Assembly: GCF_019457885.1 (NCBI RefSeq)
Contig: NZ_JAHZST010000004.1
Location: 303,897 to 367,896, forward strand
DNA from: Shewanella nanhaiensis
GTDB taxonomy: Bacteria > Pseudomonadota > Gammaproteobacteria > Enterobacterales > Shewanellaceae
Length of the DNA stretch: 64,000 nt
Reading direction: 5' to 3'
The position numbers were made by a program, and so were the translations under genes. Of the stretch, positions 1-9,623 are shown piece by piece (the stretch's first letter is position 1; every line of letters begins with the position of its first letter). The notes below the pieces were generated by a model that saw only the letters and a program-made list of their open reading frames with translations, was not told the DNA's origin and did no database searches.

Positions 1-2057
1 GCGAAGATAATTCAAGTAAAATCTCTGTCCAACCCAAGTTTATCGAGCTGCTTAGTTACCTGGCTCGCCAGCATCCCAGAGTCGTTCCCCGCGAGGAGCT
101 GATCGATAAGATCTGGGAGGGAAATGCTTATGTGGGAACAAAAGCACTGACCAATGCTATCTGGCACCTTAGAAAGCATCTTAATCCTCTTCTGGAAGGG
201 GAGCAGGCAATTGAGACTGTACGTAAAATGGGTTATCGCCTTCTGATTGAACCTGTGTTTGATGAAGCCGATCTTGTGGATGAGCCAGATCTCTACCAGC
301 AGGAGCAAGCAAAAGTTGAATATCTCACTCTGTTTAATCGCAGGTTAGTCACGGTCAGTTTGATAACCTTTATTCTTTTTTGCTTATTCAGTGTATTTCA
401 CTTTTATCAGGACAGTATTCGTTACTCGCCAACAGAGCGGCAACAGCTGACATCGGCAGCAGGCGCCGAGCTATACCCTGCTGTGTCCCCTGATGGGCGC
501 TGGTTGGTCTATAGCAGTCGTAGTAATAATCGGCGAACCAGCCTATATCTTAAAGATCTGCTTAAACCGACGGAAACCCCTAAACGGCTAACCTCAACAA
601 AAACATCAGAGTATAGAGCGGTTTGGCGCCCAGATGGCGGTGCACTCTATTACCCCTCTGAGCATATAAAAGAGGGAAAATGCTACCTCACAACACTGAA
701 TCTAGATAGTAACGAGGCCACTAAACTTGGTAGCTGTTATGACGATAGTGCAGCTATCGATATCTCACCGGATGGCAAGAGTTTGGTGTATATATGGAAT
801 GAGGGAAATGGACATCATTCTGGGATATATCAACTTAATTTGAAAGATAAAGGGGCTGTGCCTGTACGGCTCTCCTGTGCTGAGAATTGCGGCTCCAAGG
901 ATCGGGATATGACCTTTAGTCCTGATGGCCGCTGGCTGGCTATCGCAAGGCGCTTTGGTAATATCTCTGAAGATATCTTTATTCGTGATATCGATACGGG
1001 TGAAGAGACACGTTTAACCTTCGGTTTAGAGGATATAAGGGGGCTTAGCTGGCACCAAGATAATGAGCGAGTTATCTTCAGTACCGAAAACTCTGGGGTA
1101 AGAAATGGCTATATTGTGGGTATCGATGATAAGGAGATCCACTCTCTAGAGGTTGAAGGGATGAGTTATCCTCGCTCAATTCCCAATAGTAATGAGCTTG
1201 TTTACTCTAATTATATGCGAGATTACCAGATAGCATCATTTGCACTGGAGCAGTCGATTCCGACAGCCACTTTTCCGTTACTTCAGGTGGAATACAGCTA
1301 CCGTAACCCTGATTATTCAGCTGCAGCTAAGCGCATTGTATATGTGTCGAATGAGACAGGCTTTAATGAGATCTGGTCGAGTGAGTTAGATGGCGGAGCA
1401 AGGCGACAACATACCGATCTCAAGCGCCGCGTCGCCTACCCAAGTTGGTCCCATGACGGCACTAAGGTTGCTTTTTTAGCTCCCGATGATAAAAACGAGG
1501 GCAATAAAATTCATGTACTCGATATTAATACATCTAACATCAGTATATTAGCCACGCCATATCTTGACCATAACCGCCCAAGCTGGGGCTGGAGTGATGA
1601 GATGGTATTGGCAAGAACGGAAGATGGGATCACTGAGTTTTACTTAGATAATCGTCTGCCTAAAGTAATAAGCTCTATCAATATGCGACTTGGTAAGATG
1701 ATCGATGCAGATAAGTTGGTATTTACTCAATATAGTCGTGATGGGCTATGGATGTTGTCACTGTCAGAGCCTAAAGTGGCTAGTCAGATCATTGAGAGTA
1801 AATATTTTGATGAAGGGTATAACTGGGTGGCGACAGATAAGGGGGTTTATTTTAGAGAAAGCGGTAGCCGCTATCAGTTGATCAACTTTTGGCGCTTCAA
1901 TACTGAACTCGTGACGCCTATTCTTAAGCTGCCACCTAACAGTATCCCGCGCTCAGGAGCCATGGCCTATATTCCAAACAACAATAGCCTGTTGATCACT
2001 CTCTCTGAAAACTATAAAAGGGATGTTATTAAGCTAAAACATAAGCTGTTGCACTAA
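1..2057 (+). CDS. CadC-like membrane-bound winged-helix regulator with WD40/PD40 propeller (5' end outside window)
   Basis: The reading frame is open from base 3, so the start lies upstream of the window; the Met at 132 is internal. The visible N-terminal part is the second half of an OmpR-type winged-helix DNA-binding domain (motifs VPREELIDKIW and KALTNAIWHLRKHL). A single membrane helix follows (VTVSLITFILFCLFSVF, about 345-405 in DNA). About 540 residues of predicted periplasmic beta-propeller come next, with TolB/PD40-type repeats such as AVSPDGRWLVY and TFSPDGRWLAI. This is the architecture of ToxR/CadC-type one-component regulators, which bind DNA while anchored in the inner membrane and sense through the periplasmic part. 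The ligand and target genes cannot be read from this sequence. Confidence in the architecture is high; a specific role is not assignable. Confidence 0.85.
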   Translation, partial: EDNSSKISVQPKFIELLSYLARQHPRVVPREELIDKIWEGNAYVGTKALTNAIWHLRKHLNPLLEGEQAIETVRKMGYRLLIEPVFDEADLVDEPDLYQQEQAKVEYLTLFNRRLVTVSLITFILFCLFSVFHFYQDSIRYSPTERQQLTSAAGAELYPAVSPDGRWLVYSSRSNNRRTSLYLKDLLKPTETPKRLTSTKTSEYRAVWRPDGGALYYPSEHIKEGKCYLTTLNLDSNEATKLGSCYDDSAAIDISPDGKSLVYIWNEGNGHHSGIYQLNLKDKGAVPVRLSCAENCGSKDRDMTFSPDGRWLAIARRFGNISEDIFIRDIDTGEETRLTFGLEDIRGLSWHQDNERVIFSTENSGVRNGYIVGIDDKEIHSLEVEGMSYPRSIPNSNELVYSNYMRDYQIASFALEQSIPTATFPLLQVEYSYRNPDYSAAAKRIVYVSNETGFNEIWSSELDGGARRQHTDLKRRVAYPSWSHDGTKVAFLAPDDKNEGNKIHVLDINTSNISILATPYLDHNRPSWGWSDEMVLARTEDGITEFYLDNRLPKVISSINMRLGKMIDADKLVFTQYSRDGLWMLSLSEPKVASQIIESKYFDEGYNWVATDKGVYFRESGSRYQLINFWRFNTELVTPILKLPPNSIPRSGAMAYIPNNNSLLITLSENYKRDVIKLKHKLLH

Positions 2058-2081
2058 GCCTAAGGCTTCGCCTTAAGCTTT

Positions 2082-2110
2082 AATCTACGGGGAAGAGCGC
2101 CCCGTAGATT
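2082..2110. terminator. Bidirectional terminator hairpin between convergent genes
   Basis: The arms AATCTACGGGG (2082-2092) and CCCCGTAGATT (2100-2110) are perfectly complementary around a 7-nt loop, with an A/T-rich flank on both sides. The hairpin sits between the end of the CadC-like gene and the end of anmK, so it can serve both. Confidence 0.75.
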
Positions 2111-2133
2111 AAAATAGGATAAAAGGTAAGGGA

Positions 2134-3243
2134 TTAAGCGGCTGGAAAGAGTGAGCCGAGAACCGCTTTCCGTGAGGCGCCAGTCACCGCGGGTAGGTTA
2201 CCTGAGAGTCCTTGGTGATGCCTCATGGCAAGCCAAGCAAAAGCGATCCCTTCAACCCATTGTGGGTTCATGCCTAAACTGGCGGTAGAGTCTATCTGGT
2301 AACTTGGTAGTAAGTTATGTAGTCGAGACATCAATTCGCTATTAAATGCTCCTCCACCACAGACAAACAGTTCCCCATCGGCAGAGAGGGTTAGTACATC
2401 CTTGGCAATACTATGGCAGGTGACATCGAGCAGTGTTGATTGAATATCGGCTTCACTTAGGTGACCAAAAGCCGCAGTTTGCTGTTCAAGCCAGGCCTGA
2501 TTAAATAACTCTCTGCCGGTACTCTTGGGAAAAGCCATGGAGAAGTATGAGTGAGAGAGCAGATGCATTAACAGCTTCTCATCGGTTTCACCACTGGCCG
2601 CCCAAGCCCCATCTTTGTCATAAGCTTCATGTTTTACCTGTTGTATCCAAGCATCAACGAGCGTGTTTCCTGGCCCCGTATCGAAACCAATGACTGCTTG
2701 GGCGTCACCGGGTAGGTAAGTCACGTTGGAGATCCCACCAACATTAAGGATAATGCGGTTGGTACCAGATTTAGAGAACATCTGCTGGTGAAAAGCTGGA
2801 ACTAGGGGGGCTCCCTGTCCCCCTAAGGCGATATCTTTACGTCTAAAATCGGCAATCACGTCGATGCCGGTCTCAACAGCTATGGTATTGGGATCGCCAA
2901 TCTGCAGTGTGAATCCCATGTCCAGATTGGGCATATGTCTGACAGTCTGCCCGTGACTGCCGATAGCAACCACTTGATCTTTGGAGACACCAGCTTTTTC
3001 AAGTAGCGCATTAACCGCTGAGGCGAAGAGTAGGCCAACACTGCGATCTAGCTGACCCAAACGAGTTATCTCATCACTTCCAGGTAAGCAGAGGCGCTGC
3101 AGACCACTTAAGGTATGTTTTGGGATAGCTTGGCTATGCCGCTCAACAAGTGTTGCTTCTCCTTGGTTGAACTGCACTAATACTGCATCGACGCCATCCA
3201 TGCTGGTGCCGGACATTAAGCCGATAAAATAACTTTTACTCAT
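2134..3243 (-). CDS. anmK: Anhydro-N-acetylmuramic acid kinase
   Basis: The 369-residue product starts with the family signature [16 protein letters not shown], the ATP-binding region of the AnmK sugar kinases. It also carries [14 protein letters not shown] and [12 protein letters not shown]. AnmK hydrolyses the 1,6-anhydro ring and phosphorylates 1,6-anhydro-MurNAc to MurNAc-6-phosphate, a cytoplasmic step of peptidoglycan recycling. Length matches the usual 365-375 residues. It is followed on the same strand, in the upstream direction, by an M23 endopeptidase gene, so the two may be co-transcribed from the peptidase promoter; both concern the cell wall. The assignment is secure. Confidence 0.96.
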   Translation of the reverse strand: MSKSYFIGLMSGTSMDGVDAVLVQFNQGEATLVERHSQAIPKHTLSGLQRLCLPGSDEITRLGQLDRSVGLLFASAVNALLEKAGVSKDQVVAIGSHGQTVRHMPNLDMGFTLQIGDPNTIAVETGIDVIADFRRKDIALGGQGAPLVPAFHQQMFSKSGTNRIILNVGGISNVTYLPGDAQAVIGFDTGPGNTLVDAWIQQVKHEAYDKDGAWAASGETDEKLLMHLLSHSYFSMAFPKSTGRELFNQAWLEQQTAAFGHLSEADIQSTLLDVTCHSIAKDVLTLSADGELFVCGGGAFNSELMSRLHNLLPSYQIDSTASLGMNPQWVEGIAFAWLAMRHHQGLSGNLPAVTGASRKAVLGSLFPAA

Positions 3244-3295
3244 TAAATATTAATCACTCTTGTCTGGATGATGGTGCTAATAAACTTATCACCAT

Positions 3296-4723
3296 CTATT
3301 GCGATGCAAGTTGTACCTGTTTGTTCTGTTGAAGTTTAGTCATTATCTGCTTACTGAGAGCTAGAAATGCCGACTTTTCTTTATTTGCGATGGGTAGAGA
3401 CTTTGGCAGTTTTACGGTTCTCGGATTTCTATGGGTGCCATTAACGATAAATTCGTAGTGTAGGTGCGCACCTGTCACTCGGCCTGTTGCTCCTAAAGTA
3501 CCAATTATTTGACCCTGTTTAACACTTTGGCCCTGCTTCACTTTACGTTTTTTAAGGTGCAGATACTTAGTGGTATAGGTGTCGTTATGCTTAATAAAGA
3601 CGTAGTTACCATTGTATTTGTTGTAAGCAGACTTGATCACTCTGCCTTTACCCGCAGCCTTGATTGGCGTACCGACAGCAGCCACATAGTCGACCCCTCT
3701 ATGGGCTCTTACTTGGCCTGTGACAGGGTGAAGACGTTTGGGGTTAAAACTAGAGCTGACATATTTAAAATCAACTGGAGAGCGAAGGAAGGCTTTGCGC
3801 ATGCTGCGTCCCTCCTCTGAGTAGTAGTTACCGTCTGTGTAACGCACCGCCGTATAGCGATCGCCTTGATTGACAAATTCTGCAGCAAGAATGTTGCCAT
3901 TGCGCAGGAACTTGCCATCGGCAAACTCCTCTTCAAAGATAATGGAGAAGTTATCATCTTTTCTGAGATCTAAGGCAAAATCGATATCCCAGCCGAAGAT
4001 AGTTGCAAGCTGCATGATCTGGTTCGGGGTTAATCCTGCGCCGACACCAGCATTCCAAAAGTTACTGCTGATGGTGGCACTAGCAAATTTAGTGCGGCTC
4101 TCAATCTGTTTATTAACGACCTTCTCTTTGTATCCCTTGTCGTCTTTGTTGATGACTAACGTAGAAACTGGATCTAAGTGGAATTTAAGTTGAGTAAACT
4201 CCCCCTCGCTGCTCTTGGCTATCATGATCTCCTGTCCCGGCATTATCTTAAGCAGATGCTTTTTGGCTTTGGGAAGCAGGGTTATCTCATACACATCTCG
4301 TGCGCTAAGATCGGCACGTTTAAACAGGGCTGCTAAAGTGTCACCACTTTTTACTTTAAAGGTTTCAGTATGATCTTGTTCAACTTTTTCCGCTCTCAGA
4401 GCGGCAATTGAAACTTCAGGTTTGACTAGGTTAGCTTCATCATTCATTTTGGGAATGGCGCTGGCAGAACTTGGCGGTGTTGGGGTACGAAAAGCTAACG
4501 GGACTTTCAACTTATCTTGATTATTGAATTCAGAGCTTGTTGTAGACGACTCATCAAGATGGTTAAGCTCGATAGTGCCAGAGAGTTGGCTGTTAGCATT
4601 TTTAGATGCTTGGGCATCATCAGCTGGTAAAACTAAAATAATTAAGGTTACGGAAACTAAAACAGTCAGCAATATTTGATGCATTTTTGGAAGCAATTTT
4701 AATAATGTTATAACCTTTCCCAT
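3296..4723 (-). CDS. M23 family murein DD-endopeptidase, MepM/YebA-like
   Basis: The 475-residue protein has an N-terminal hydrophobic segment (LLTVLVSVTLIILVLPA) for export or anchoring. A LysM/OapA-like region follows (FKVKSGDTLAALFKRADLS). The C-terminal peptidase M23 (LytM) domain shows zinc-site motifs HRGVDYVA and GRVTGAHLHYEFIVNG. Enzymes of this group cut peptide cross-links in peptidoglycan during growth. The gene ends 52 bp before anmK on the same strand and is divergent from tyrS, an arrangement known from other Shewanella. Domain order matches E. coli MepM; I leave the symbol empty because several paralogues exist. Confidence 0.9.
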   Translation of the reverse strand: MGKVITLLKLLPKMHQILLTVLVSVTLIILVLPADDAQASKNANSQLSGTIELNHLDESSTTSSEFNNQDKLKVPLAFRTPTPPSSASAIPKMNDEANLVKPEVSIAALRAEKVEQDHTETFKVKSGDTLAALFKRADLSARDVYEITLLPKAKKHLLKIMPGQEIMIAKSSEGEFTQLKFHLDPVSTLVINKDDKGYKEKVVNKQIESRTKFASATISSNFWNAGVGAGLTPNQIMQLATIFGWDIDFALDLRKDDNFSIIFEEEFADGKFLRNGNILAAEFVNQGDRYTAVRYTDGNYYSEEGRSMRKAFLRSPVDFKYVSSSFNPKRLHPVTGQVRAHRGVDYVAAVGTPIKAAGKGRVIKSAYNKYNGNYVFIKHNDTYTTKYLHLKKRKVKQGQSVKQGQIIGTLGATGRVTGAHLHYEFIVNGTHRNPRTVKLPKSLPIANKEKSAFLALSKQIMTKLQQNKQVQLASQ

Positions 4724-4861
4724 CGAACCTTTCCCATTGAGCTAAGTAGCAATTTTTTATTTATCTCTATCCCTTAAGTGTACACGCTTTCAATTGTGCT
4801 GGCTAACAAGTAACATGACCCTCTTTATTTGATTAATAGGCTCTTTGGAGTAGCTGGCGAG

Positions 4862-6058
4862 ATGGCTGATTTAGACCAAGCATTAGCAGAAATTAAACGT
4901 GGTACCGATGAGATTTTGCTCGAAGCGGATCTGCTGGAAAAGTTGAAAGAGGGACGTCCTTTACGTATTAAGCTTGGAGCCGATCCTACCGCTCCCGATA
5001 TTCACCTTGGTCATACGGTTATCTTAAACAAGATGCGTACTTTCCAAGAGTTAGGTCATGAAGTTATATTTTTGATTGGTGACTTCACCGGCATGGTTGG
5101 CGACCCAAGTGGTAAAAACAGCACTCGTCCTCCGTTAACGCGTGAGCAGGTGCTTGCTAATGCTGAGACCTATAAGCAGCAGGTTTATAAGATTCTTGAT
5201 CCAGCTAAAACTCGTATCGAGTTTAACTCAAGCTGGTTAGAGCCATTGGGTGCGGCAGGCATGATACGTCTTGCCTCTAAGCAAACCGTAGCACGTATGA
5301 TGGAGCGTGATGACTTTAAGAAGCGTTACGCTTCTGGTCAGTCAATTGCTATCCATGAGTTTATGTACCCACTACTGCAGGGTTACGATTCCGTTGCGTT
5401 AGAAGCTGATGTTGAGCTTGGTGGAACAGATCAGAAGTTCAACCTGCTGATGGGCCGTGAGCTACAGAAATCTGAAGGTCAGAAACCTCAAACCGTGATC
5501 ATGATGCCTCTATTAGAGGGGTTGGATGGCGTGAAGAAGATGTCGAAGTCTGCTCACAACTATATCGGCGTGAGTGAGCCTGCCGGTGAGATGTTTGGCA
5601 AGATTATGTCTATCTCTGATGACTTGATGTGGCGCTATCTTGAGCTTCTCTCGTTCCGTCCATTAAGTGAAATTGAGCAGTTTAAGCGTGATGTTGAGCA
5701 GGGCACTAACCCTCGTGATATCAAGATAGCGCTTGCGAAAGAGATCATTGCTCGCTTCCATGATGAAGCCGCTGCTGAAGGTGCTCATCAAGAGTTCATT
5801 AACCGTTTTCAGAAGGGAGCGATTCCTGATGATATCGAAGAGCTTGAGATAGCTGCTGGCGAGGGGATCGCGATTGCTAACTTGCTTAAAGAAGCTGGCC
5901 TTGTGAACTCAACCTCAGATGGTATGCGTATGATTAAGCAGGGCGCAGCTAAAATTGATGGTGCTAAGATTGAAGATACGCGTCTGCAGTTAACTGCGGG
6001 AACGAGTGGAGTATTCCAGGTTGGTAAACGTAAGTTTGCTAAGATTACTCTAATATAA
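4862..6058 (+). CDS. tyrS: Tyrosine--tRNA ligase
   Basis: Class I aminoacyl-tRNA synthetase that charges tRNA-Tyr. The HIGH-type signature is HLGH and the KMSKS loop is present exactly as KKMSKS. The C-terminal S4-like RNA-binding domain is seen at [15 protein letters not shown] choose ATG 4862 (398 residues, starting [11 protein letters not shown]) because GGAG lies at 4847-4850 and the family begins here. An in-frame TTG at 4829 would add 11 unrelated residues. The gene stands alone, with its own terminator downstream. Confidence 0.96.
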   Translation: MADLDQALAEIKRGTDEILLEADLLEKLKEGRPLRIKLGADPTAPDIHLGHTVILNKMRTFQELGHEVIFLIGDFTGMVGDPSGKNSTRPPLTREQVLANAETYKQQVYKILDPAKTRIEFNSSWLEPLGAAGMIRLASKQTVARMMERDDFKKRYASGQSIAIHEFMYPLLQGYDSVALEADVELGGTDQKFNLLMGRELQKSEGQKPQTVIMMPLLEGLDGVKKMSKSAHNYIGVSEPAGEMFGKIMSISDDLMWRYLELLSFRPLSEIEQFKRDVEQGTNPRDIKIALAKEIIARFHDEAAAEGAHQEFINRFQKGAIPDDIEELEIAAGEGIAIANLLKEAGLVNSTSDGMRMIKQGAAKIDGAKIEDTRLQLTAGTSGVFQVGKRKFAKITLI

Positions 6059-6085
6059 TCAAGCTGTTTGATTCTATTTGATGCT

Positions 6086-6113
6086 AAAAAAGCCAGCAGT
6101 TGCTGGCTTTTTT
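6086..6113 (+). terminator. Rho-independent terminator of tyrS
   Basis: AAAAAGCCAGCA, a short loop, TGCTGGCTTTTTT: a GC-rich stem ending in a run of T, 30 bp after the tyrS stop. The symmetrical A and T tracts mean it could also serve the convergent gene whose stop is at 6125. Confidence 0.9.
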
Positions 6114-6124
6114 GTGTTTTAGCA

Positions 6125-6607
6125 CTATTGAATCGCTAACTGATCTGCCATGGTCTGATAATCCATCAGATCTTCATGCTCTTTCACTCTGTGAGTGTTC
6201 ATGTCCAGCTTTACTGTGGTGACACCAGGAATAGCCAAGTCGATAATCTTACCAGGCTTGCCAAACTGCTCACCGGGCCCCTTGTAGTGATAGTTACCTA
6301 TCATGACCACTAAAGAGCCTGAATTGAACATATGCTCGATATTGAAACCGTACTCCAATACCCCTTGGTGAGCACGCTTGAGGAAGCTTAGAATATGACG
6401 TTTTCCTGTGTACTTCTTCCCTGCTGTTCTGTCATTAAAGACACTTTCACGGTTATAGAAGGAGATTAAGGTCTTGTAATCATGATCGGTTAGCGCCTTG
6501 ATATACCTAACAGCCAACTGCTGCTCAAGGGGCATTTCACCATTGTTGGCTATGGAGGGTAAGCTGATAAATACCAATATGAGACAAAGATATCGCAACA
6601 TGATCAC
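6125..6607 (-). CDS. Exported SnoaL/NTF2-like protein of unknown function
   Basis: The 160-residue product has a cleavable-looking signal sequence ([19 protein letters not shown]). It then shows a pattern typical of the SnoaL/ketosteroid-isomerase-like cone fold: a helix [14 protein letters not shown], then [22 protein letters not shown] and alternating beta strands. Members bind small hydrophobic ligands or act as isomerases, but no catalytic set can be named here. Its start overlaps the stop of the upstream membrane gene (6604-7239) by 4 bp, so the two are translationally coupled. The function is unknown; the fold assignment is by pattern only. Confidence 0.75.
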   Translation of the reverse strand: MIMLRYLCLILVFISLPSIANNGEMPLEQQLAVRYIKALTDHDYKTLISFYNRESVFNDRTAGKKYTGKRHILSFLKRAHQGVLEYGFNIEHMFNSGSLVVMIGNYHYKGPGEQFGKPGKIIDLAIPGVTTVKLDMNTHRVKEHEDLMDYQTMADQLAIQ

Positions 6608-7239
6608 TTCTTATTCTGTTTATTTGTTTTTAGATCGAATGCCGGCAGAGACAGATGCCATTTAATTGCCGCGAGCCGTATTCCTAAGGCAACTACCATG
6701 GCAAATATTAGGGCTTGTTTATCCTGCGCACCTAAATGCAGACTCAGACTATAGCTTATTCCACCTAAAATAGAAGCGGTAGCGTAGATCTCAGTTCTTA
6801 GGATCATGGGAACCTGACGGCACAACAAGTCTCGAATCATGCCCCCTCCCACGCCAGTTATCAAGCCCATCACCACGGCTATCATGCCACCCAGTTCAAG
6901 GCTCAATGCTTTTTCCGCGCCAATGACAGTAAACAGGGCCAAACCTAATGCATCAGCAACGGGTAAAGTGTGTTGTGGGACTCGTTTAGGCTTACGAACG
7001 ATAAGCATAGTGAGCAATACGGTCAGCAGGATAACGATGATGTAGTTAGGGTCGCGGATCCAAAATACCGGCGTAGTACCTAGGAGAGCATCACGGATGC
7101 TGCCTCCTCCCACAGCAGTGACAGAGGCAAGCACAATGACACCAAAAGGGTCCATACGGTGCCTTCCCGCAGCAAGAGCTCCAGAGAGTGCAAAAACCGC
7201 AGTACCACAGAGATCAAAAAAGTAAAACCAAGAGGTCAT
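6604..7239 (-). CDS. UPF0126 / TRIC-type inner membrane protein
   Basis: The 211-residue polytopic protein has six to seven hydrophobic segments and two internal glycine-rich repeats, [16 protein letters not shown] and [17 protein letters not shown]. This duplicated GGGxxRD signature is diagnostic of the UPF0126 (YadS/YicG) family. The family is structurally related to TRIC cation channels, and some members are linked to glycine transport. It overlaps the genes on both sides by 4 bp, giving a compact three-gene minus-strand operon (7625 to 6125). The substrate cannot be told from the sequence. Confidence 0.88.
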   Translation of the reverse strand: MTSWFYFFDLCGTAVFALSGALAAGRHRMDPFGVIVLASVTAVGGGSIRDALLGTTPVFWIRDPNYIIVILLTVLLTMLIVRKPKRVPQHTLPVADALGLALFTVIGAEKALSLELGGMIAVVMGLITGVGGGMIRDLLCRQVPMILRTEIYATASILGGISYSLSLHLGAQDKQALIFAMVVALGIRLAAIKWHLSLPAFDLKTNKQNKK

Positions 7240-7625
7240 TGATCCATCTCTTCTAGATGGTAGTTTAGGGCGACGACTGAGATACGGATCTCGATAACAG
7301 AAAGCAGCAGTGAATAGAGCAGCAGCAACAAGCTACAGCCAAAGATAAATGAACCGACTTTATTAAAGCCGATATAGATAAAGATCATACACAGAACACA
7401 CAGGGCAAAGCTCATCACCCCAGACTCCTGCATACGTCGAATGATGCTTATCCTCTGGCGCAGGTTTTTGAGCTGTTTACTCTCAATAGGCTTACCTGAA
7501 CTACTGAGGTTTCTGATCAGAGCCGCCAGTGAAAAAAAACGGTTGGTGTAAGCCAGTAATAAAAGGGAGATAGCCGGAAATAGCAGAGCCGGAGTAGTTA
7601 AGGATACATGAATGTTTTCTAGCAA
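7236..7625 (-). CDS. DUF2721 family small membrane protein
   Basis: The 129-residue protein has three predicted membrane helices ([55 protein letters not shown]). A charged, arginine-rich cytoplasmic stretch ([16 protein letters not shown]) lies between the first and second. This pattern matches the DUF2721 family. It is the first gene of the three-gene minus-strand operon and overlaps the UPF0126 gene by 4 bp. The function is unknown. Confidence 0.8.
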   Translation of the reverse strand: MLENIHVSLTTPALLFPAISLLLLAYTNRFFSLAALIRNLSSSGKPIESKQLKNLRQRISIIRRMQESGVMSFALCVLCMIFIYIGFNKVGSFIFGCSLLLLLYSLLLSVIEIRISVVALNYHLEEMDQ

Positions 7626-7708
7626 TTGCTTAGCCTGCGATATAAGTGATTACCTGAACCTTGGATGATACCAAGGGGGATAATAATGTCCATAGAGATG
7701 GGGAACTA

Positions 7709-8695
7709 TCAGCTAACTTGGAGGTAACGTAGCCCTGCCCAGATCATTGGGATCACGACGACGAAGCCTACCCAGATAGCGTGGCTTACTCTAGCAAGCT
7801 TTATCGCCTCGCGTATTGACCCTTTTTCAGGGAGAGGACCGTGACTTAATTTAGCGGTATTAACCCTTACACCATTGAATTTCATGGGACCGCCGAGTTC
7901 AATATTCAGTACGCTGGCAGCAATGGAGCAAGTTTGTAACTCATGGTAGATACGTCCATTGAGGCTTACAGGCTTAAAGAGCCTAGCTAGGCTTTTAGGT
8001 CCACCTTGTATGGCTAAACTCAAGTTCCACAGCCAGGTTGGCAGAGCAAACAGTAAGGTGTTTAACAAGAACACAGGTCGTGAGAAGTAGCGAAATTGTG
8101 GGTTTATGGGTAACCAACAAAGCTCTAACTGTTTAAGCATACGAGCAGCAAGGACTAATGGAGCACCACCTAAGATAAAGAAAAGGACACTGGCGACCGT
8201 GCCATAAACTGGTGTTGTCACCAACTTCTCTATGGTTGCCTTACTTAAACCAACATCACTGAGCTCCTGAGTATCTCGAGTAAGCCAAGGGGCTAACATT
8301 TTGCGTGCTCGGGTTTTATCTTCATGGTTTAGGGCGCGGTTAACCTCCTCTGCGACGATATTAAAATTTTCATCATTGAGGCAGATATAGAGAACGAGAA
8401 ACTCAAAAAACCATGGGAAAGCTGCCAGTTGCAAAAGAAAGGTGATAATGGCCCAAAATGGCACTACCAGTAATATGGCTGATAATGCGCCTGCGATAAC
8501 CTGCTGAGAGTGACTTCTATTGCTGTGATTGACCTTACTCGCCATCTCTTTGGCAAGATAGTTAAAGGCAACGAGAGGTTGAACTGCGCGGGGAAGTGGA
8601 GCAATTTTTGAAAGAAGAAGGCTAATAAATAAGATCAAGGTTCCTTGATACAGAGGTGCATCATTGAGCAACTGCTGCGTAAACTCAGGAACCAT
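7709..8695 (-). CDS. CobD/CbiB family cobalamin biosynthesis-like membrane protein
   Basis: The 328-residue polytopic protein contains the CbiB/CobD core. Recognisable parts are a loop rich in aligned Asp/Arg residues (KTRARKMLAPWLTRDTQELSD), TPVYGTVASVLFFILGGAP, and the C-terminal KFNGVRVNTAKLSHGPLP. CbiB condenses adenosylcobyric acid with aminopropanol phosphate. No other cobalamin gene is in the window; the neighbour is mtnN, 59 bp away in the same orientation. An isolated, rather divergent copy may have a changed role, so I give no symbol. Confidence 0.75.
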   Translation of the reverse strand: MVPEFTQQLLNDAPLYQGTLILFISLLLSKIAPLPRAVQPLVAFNYLAKEMASKVNHSNRSHSQQVIAGALSAILLVVPFWAIITFLLQLAAFPWFFEFLVLYICLNDENFNIVAEEVNRALNHEDKTRARKMLAPWLTRDTQELSDVGLSKATIEKLVTTPVYGTVASVLFFILGGAPLVLAARMLKQLELCWLPINPQFRYFSRPVFLLNTLLFALPTWLWNLSLAIQGGPKSLARLFKPVSLNGRIYHELQTCSIAASVLNIELGGPMKFNGVRVNTAKLSHGPLPEKGSIREAIKLARVSHAIWVGFVVVIPMIWAGLRYLQVS

Positions 8696-8754
8696 GATAT
8701 TAGCCTTATTTTTATCTGTTTTGGTAACTTATACCACTTGGTATTATATCAGTA

Positions 8755-9447
8755 TTATAGATGCTTAAGGAGCGACATCACCATCAATGCAGAGTGATGA
8801 CCCGCTTTGACTATGTATGAATCAAAATCCACTGGAGAGTCATTGTTTGCGTTATCAGAGAGTGAGCGGATCACCACAAACGGAACCTCAAACTGATGAC
8901 AAACTTGGGCGATAGCGGCGCCCTCCATTTCACAAGCGGCCATTGTTGGGAAATGTTCCAACATTGTCTTAGTGCGAACAGGATCGCAGATAAAACTGTC
9001 ACCGGTACAGATAAGCCCCTCAATGGCCTTTACTTCACCTAAGCTTGCAACGGCTTTATTGGCGGCAGCTTTTAATTTGTCATCAGGCATAAATGCAGCA
9101 GGTTGTTGGGCCATCTGACCAATTTCATAGCCAAAAGCGGTCACATCCACATCGTGGTGGCGAACCTCTGATGAGATAACAATGTCACCAATTGCGAGTG
9201 AATCCACAAAACCGCCAGCAGAACCTGTGTTGATCACAGCGTCCGGGGCGTACTTTTCAATGAGTAGTGTAGTGGCAATACTGGCGGCAACTTTCCCTAT
9301 GCCGGAGCGGGTGACTATCACCTCTTTTCCGTCTAATGTGCCCGCAACAAATTCAATACCGGCAAAGGTTTGCGACTCTGCATTGTCCATCGAAGCGATT
9401 AGGTGAGCGACTTCTGGCTCCATTGCACCTATGATACCTACTTTCAT
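8755..9447 (-). CDS. mtnN: 5'-methylthioadenosine/S-adenosylhomocysteine nucleosidase
   Basis: The 230-residue product opens with [17 protein letters not shown]. It carries the family's [22 protein letters not shown] and [14 protein letters not shown] (with the catalytic glutamate) and SLSDNAN (with the catalytic Asp). The enzyme removes adenine from MTA and SAH, feeding methionine salvage and the activated-methyl cycle; SAH cleavage also yields the precursor of autoinducer 2. Length is canonical. The gene is followed by the CbiB-like gene and has a 176-bp upstream gap that should contain its promoter. Confidence 0.97.
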   Translation of the reverse strand: MKVGIIGAMEPEVAHLIASMDNAESQTFAGIEFVAGTLDGKEVIVTRSGIGKVAASIATTLLIEKYAPDAVINTGSAGGFVDSLAIGDIVISSEVRHHDVDVTAFGYEIGQMAQQPAAFMPDDKLKAAANKAVASLGEVKAIEGLICTGDSFICDPVRTKTMLEHFPTMAACEMEGAAIAQVCHQFEVPFVVIRSLSDNANNDSPVDFDSYIVKAGHHSALMVMSLLKHL

Positions 9448-9623
9448 TGTTTTAGCCTTAAATTGTCATACTGGATCGAATGGGCGCTAATATAACATGC
9501 CGTATCTGAATTTAGTGAAAAATCCCCTAGTCGCTAATAGATAGTTGGCATTTGATTTTCATTTTTCTCAACTTCTTACCGAACATCTCTTTCGCTTTTG
9601 TTCTCTCTTAGGTTGAAATGAGT

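Noticed and set aside
4829..4861. TTG start for tyrS
   Set aside because: Adds 11 residues not seen in the family; ATG 4862 has GGAG at usable spacing.
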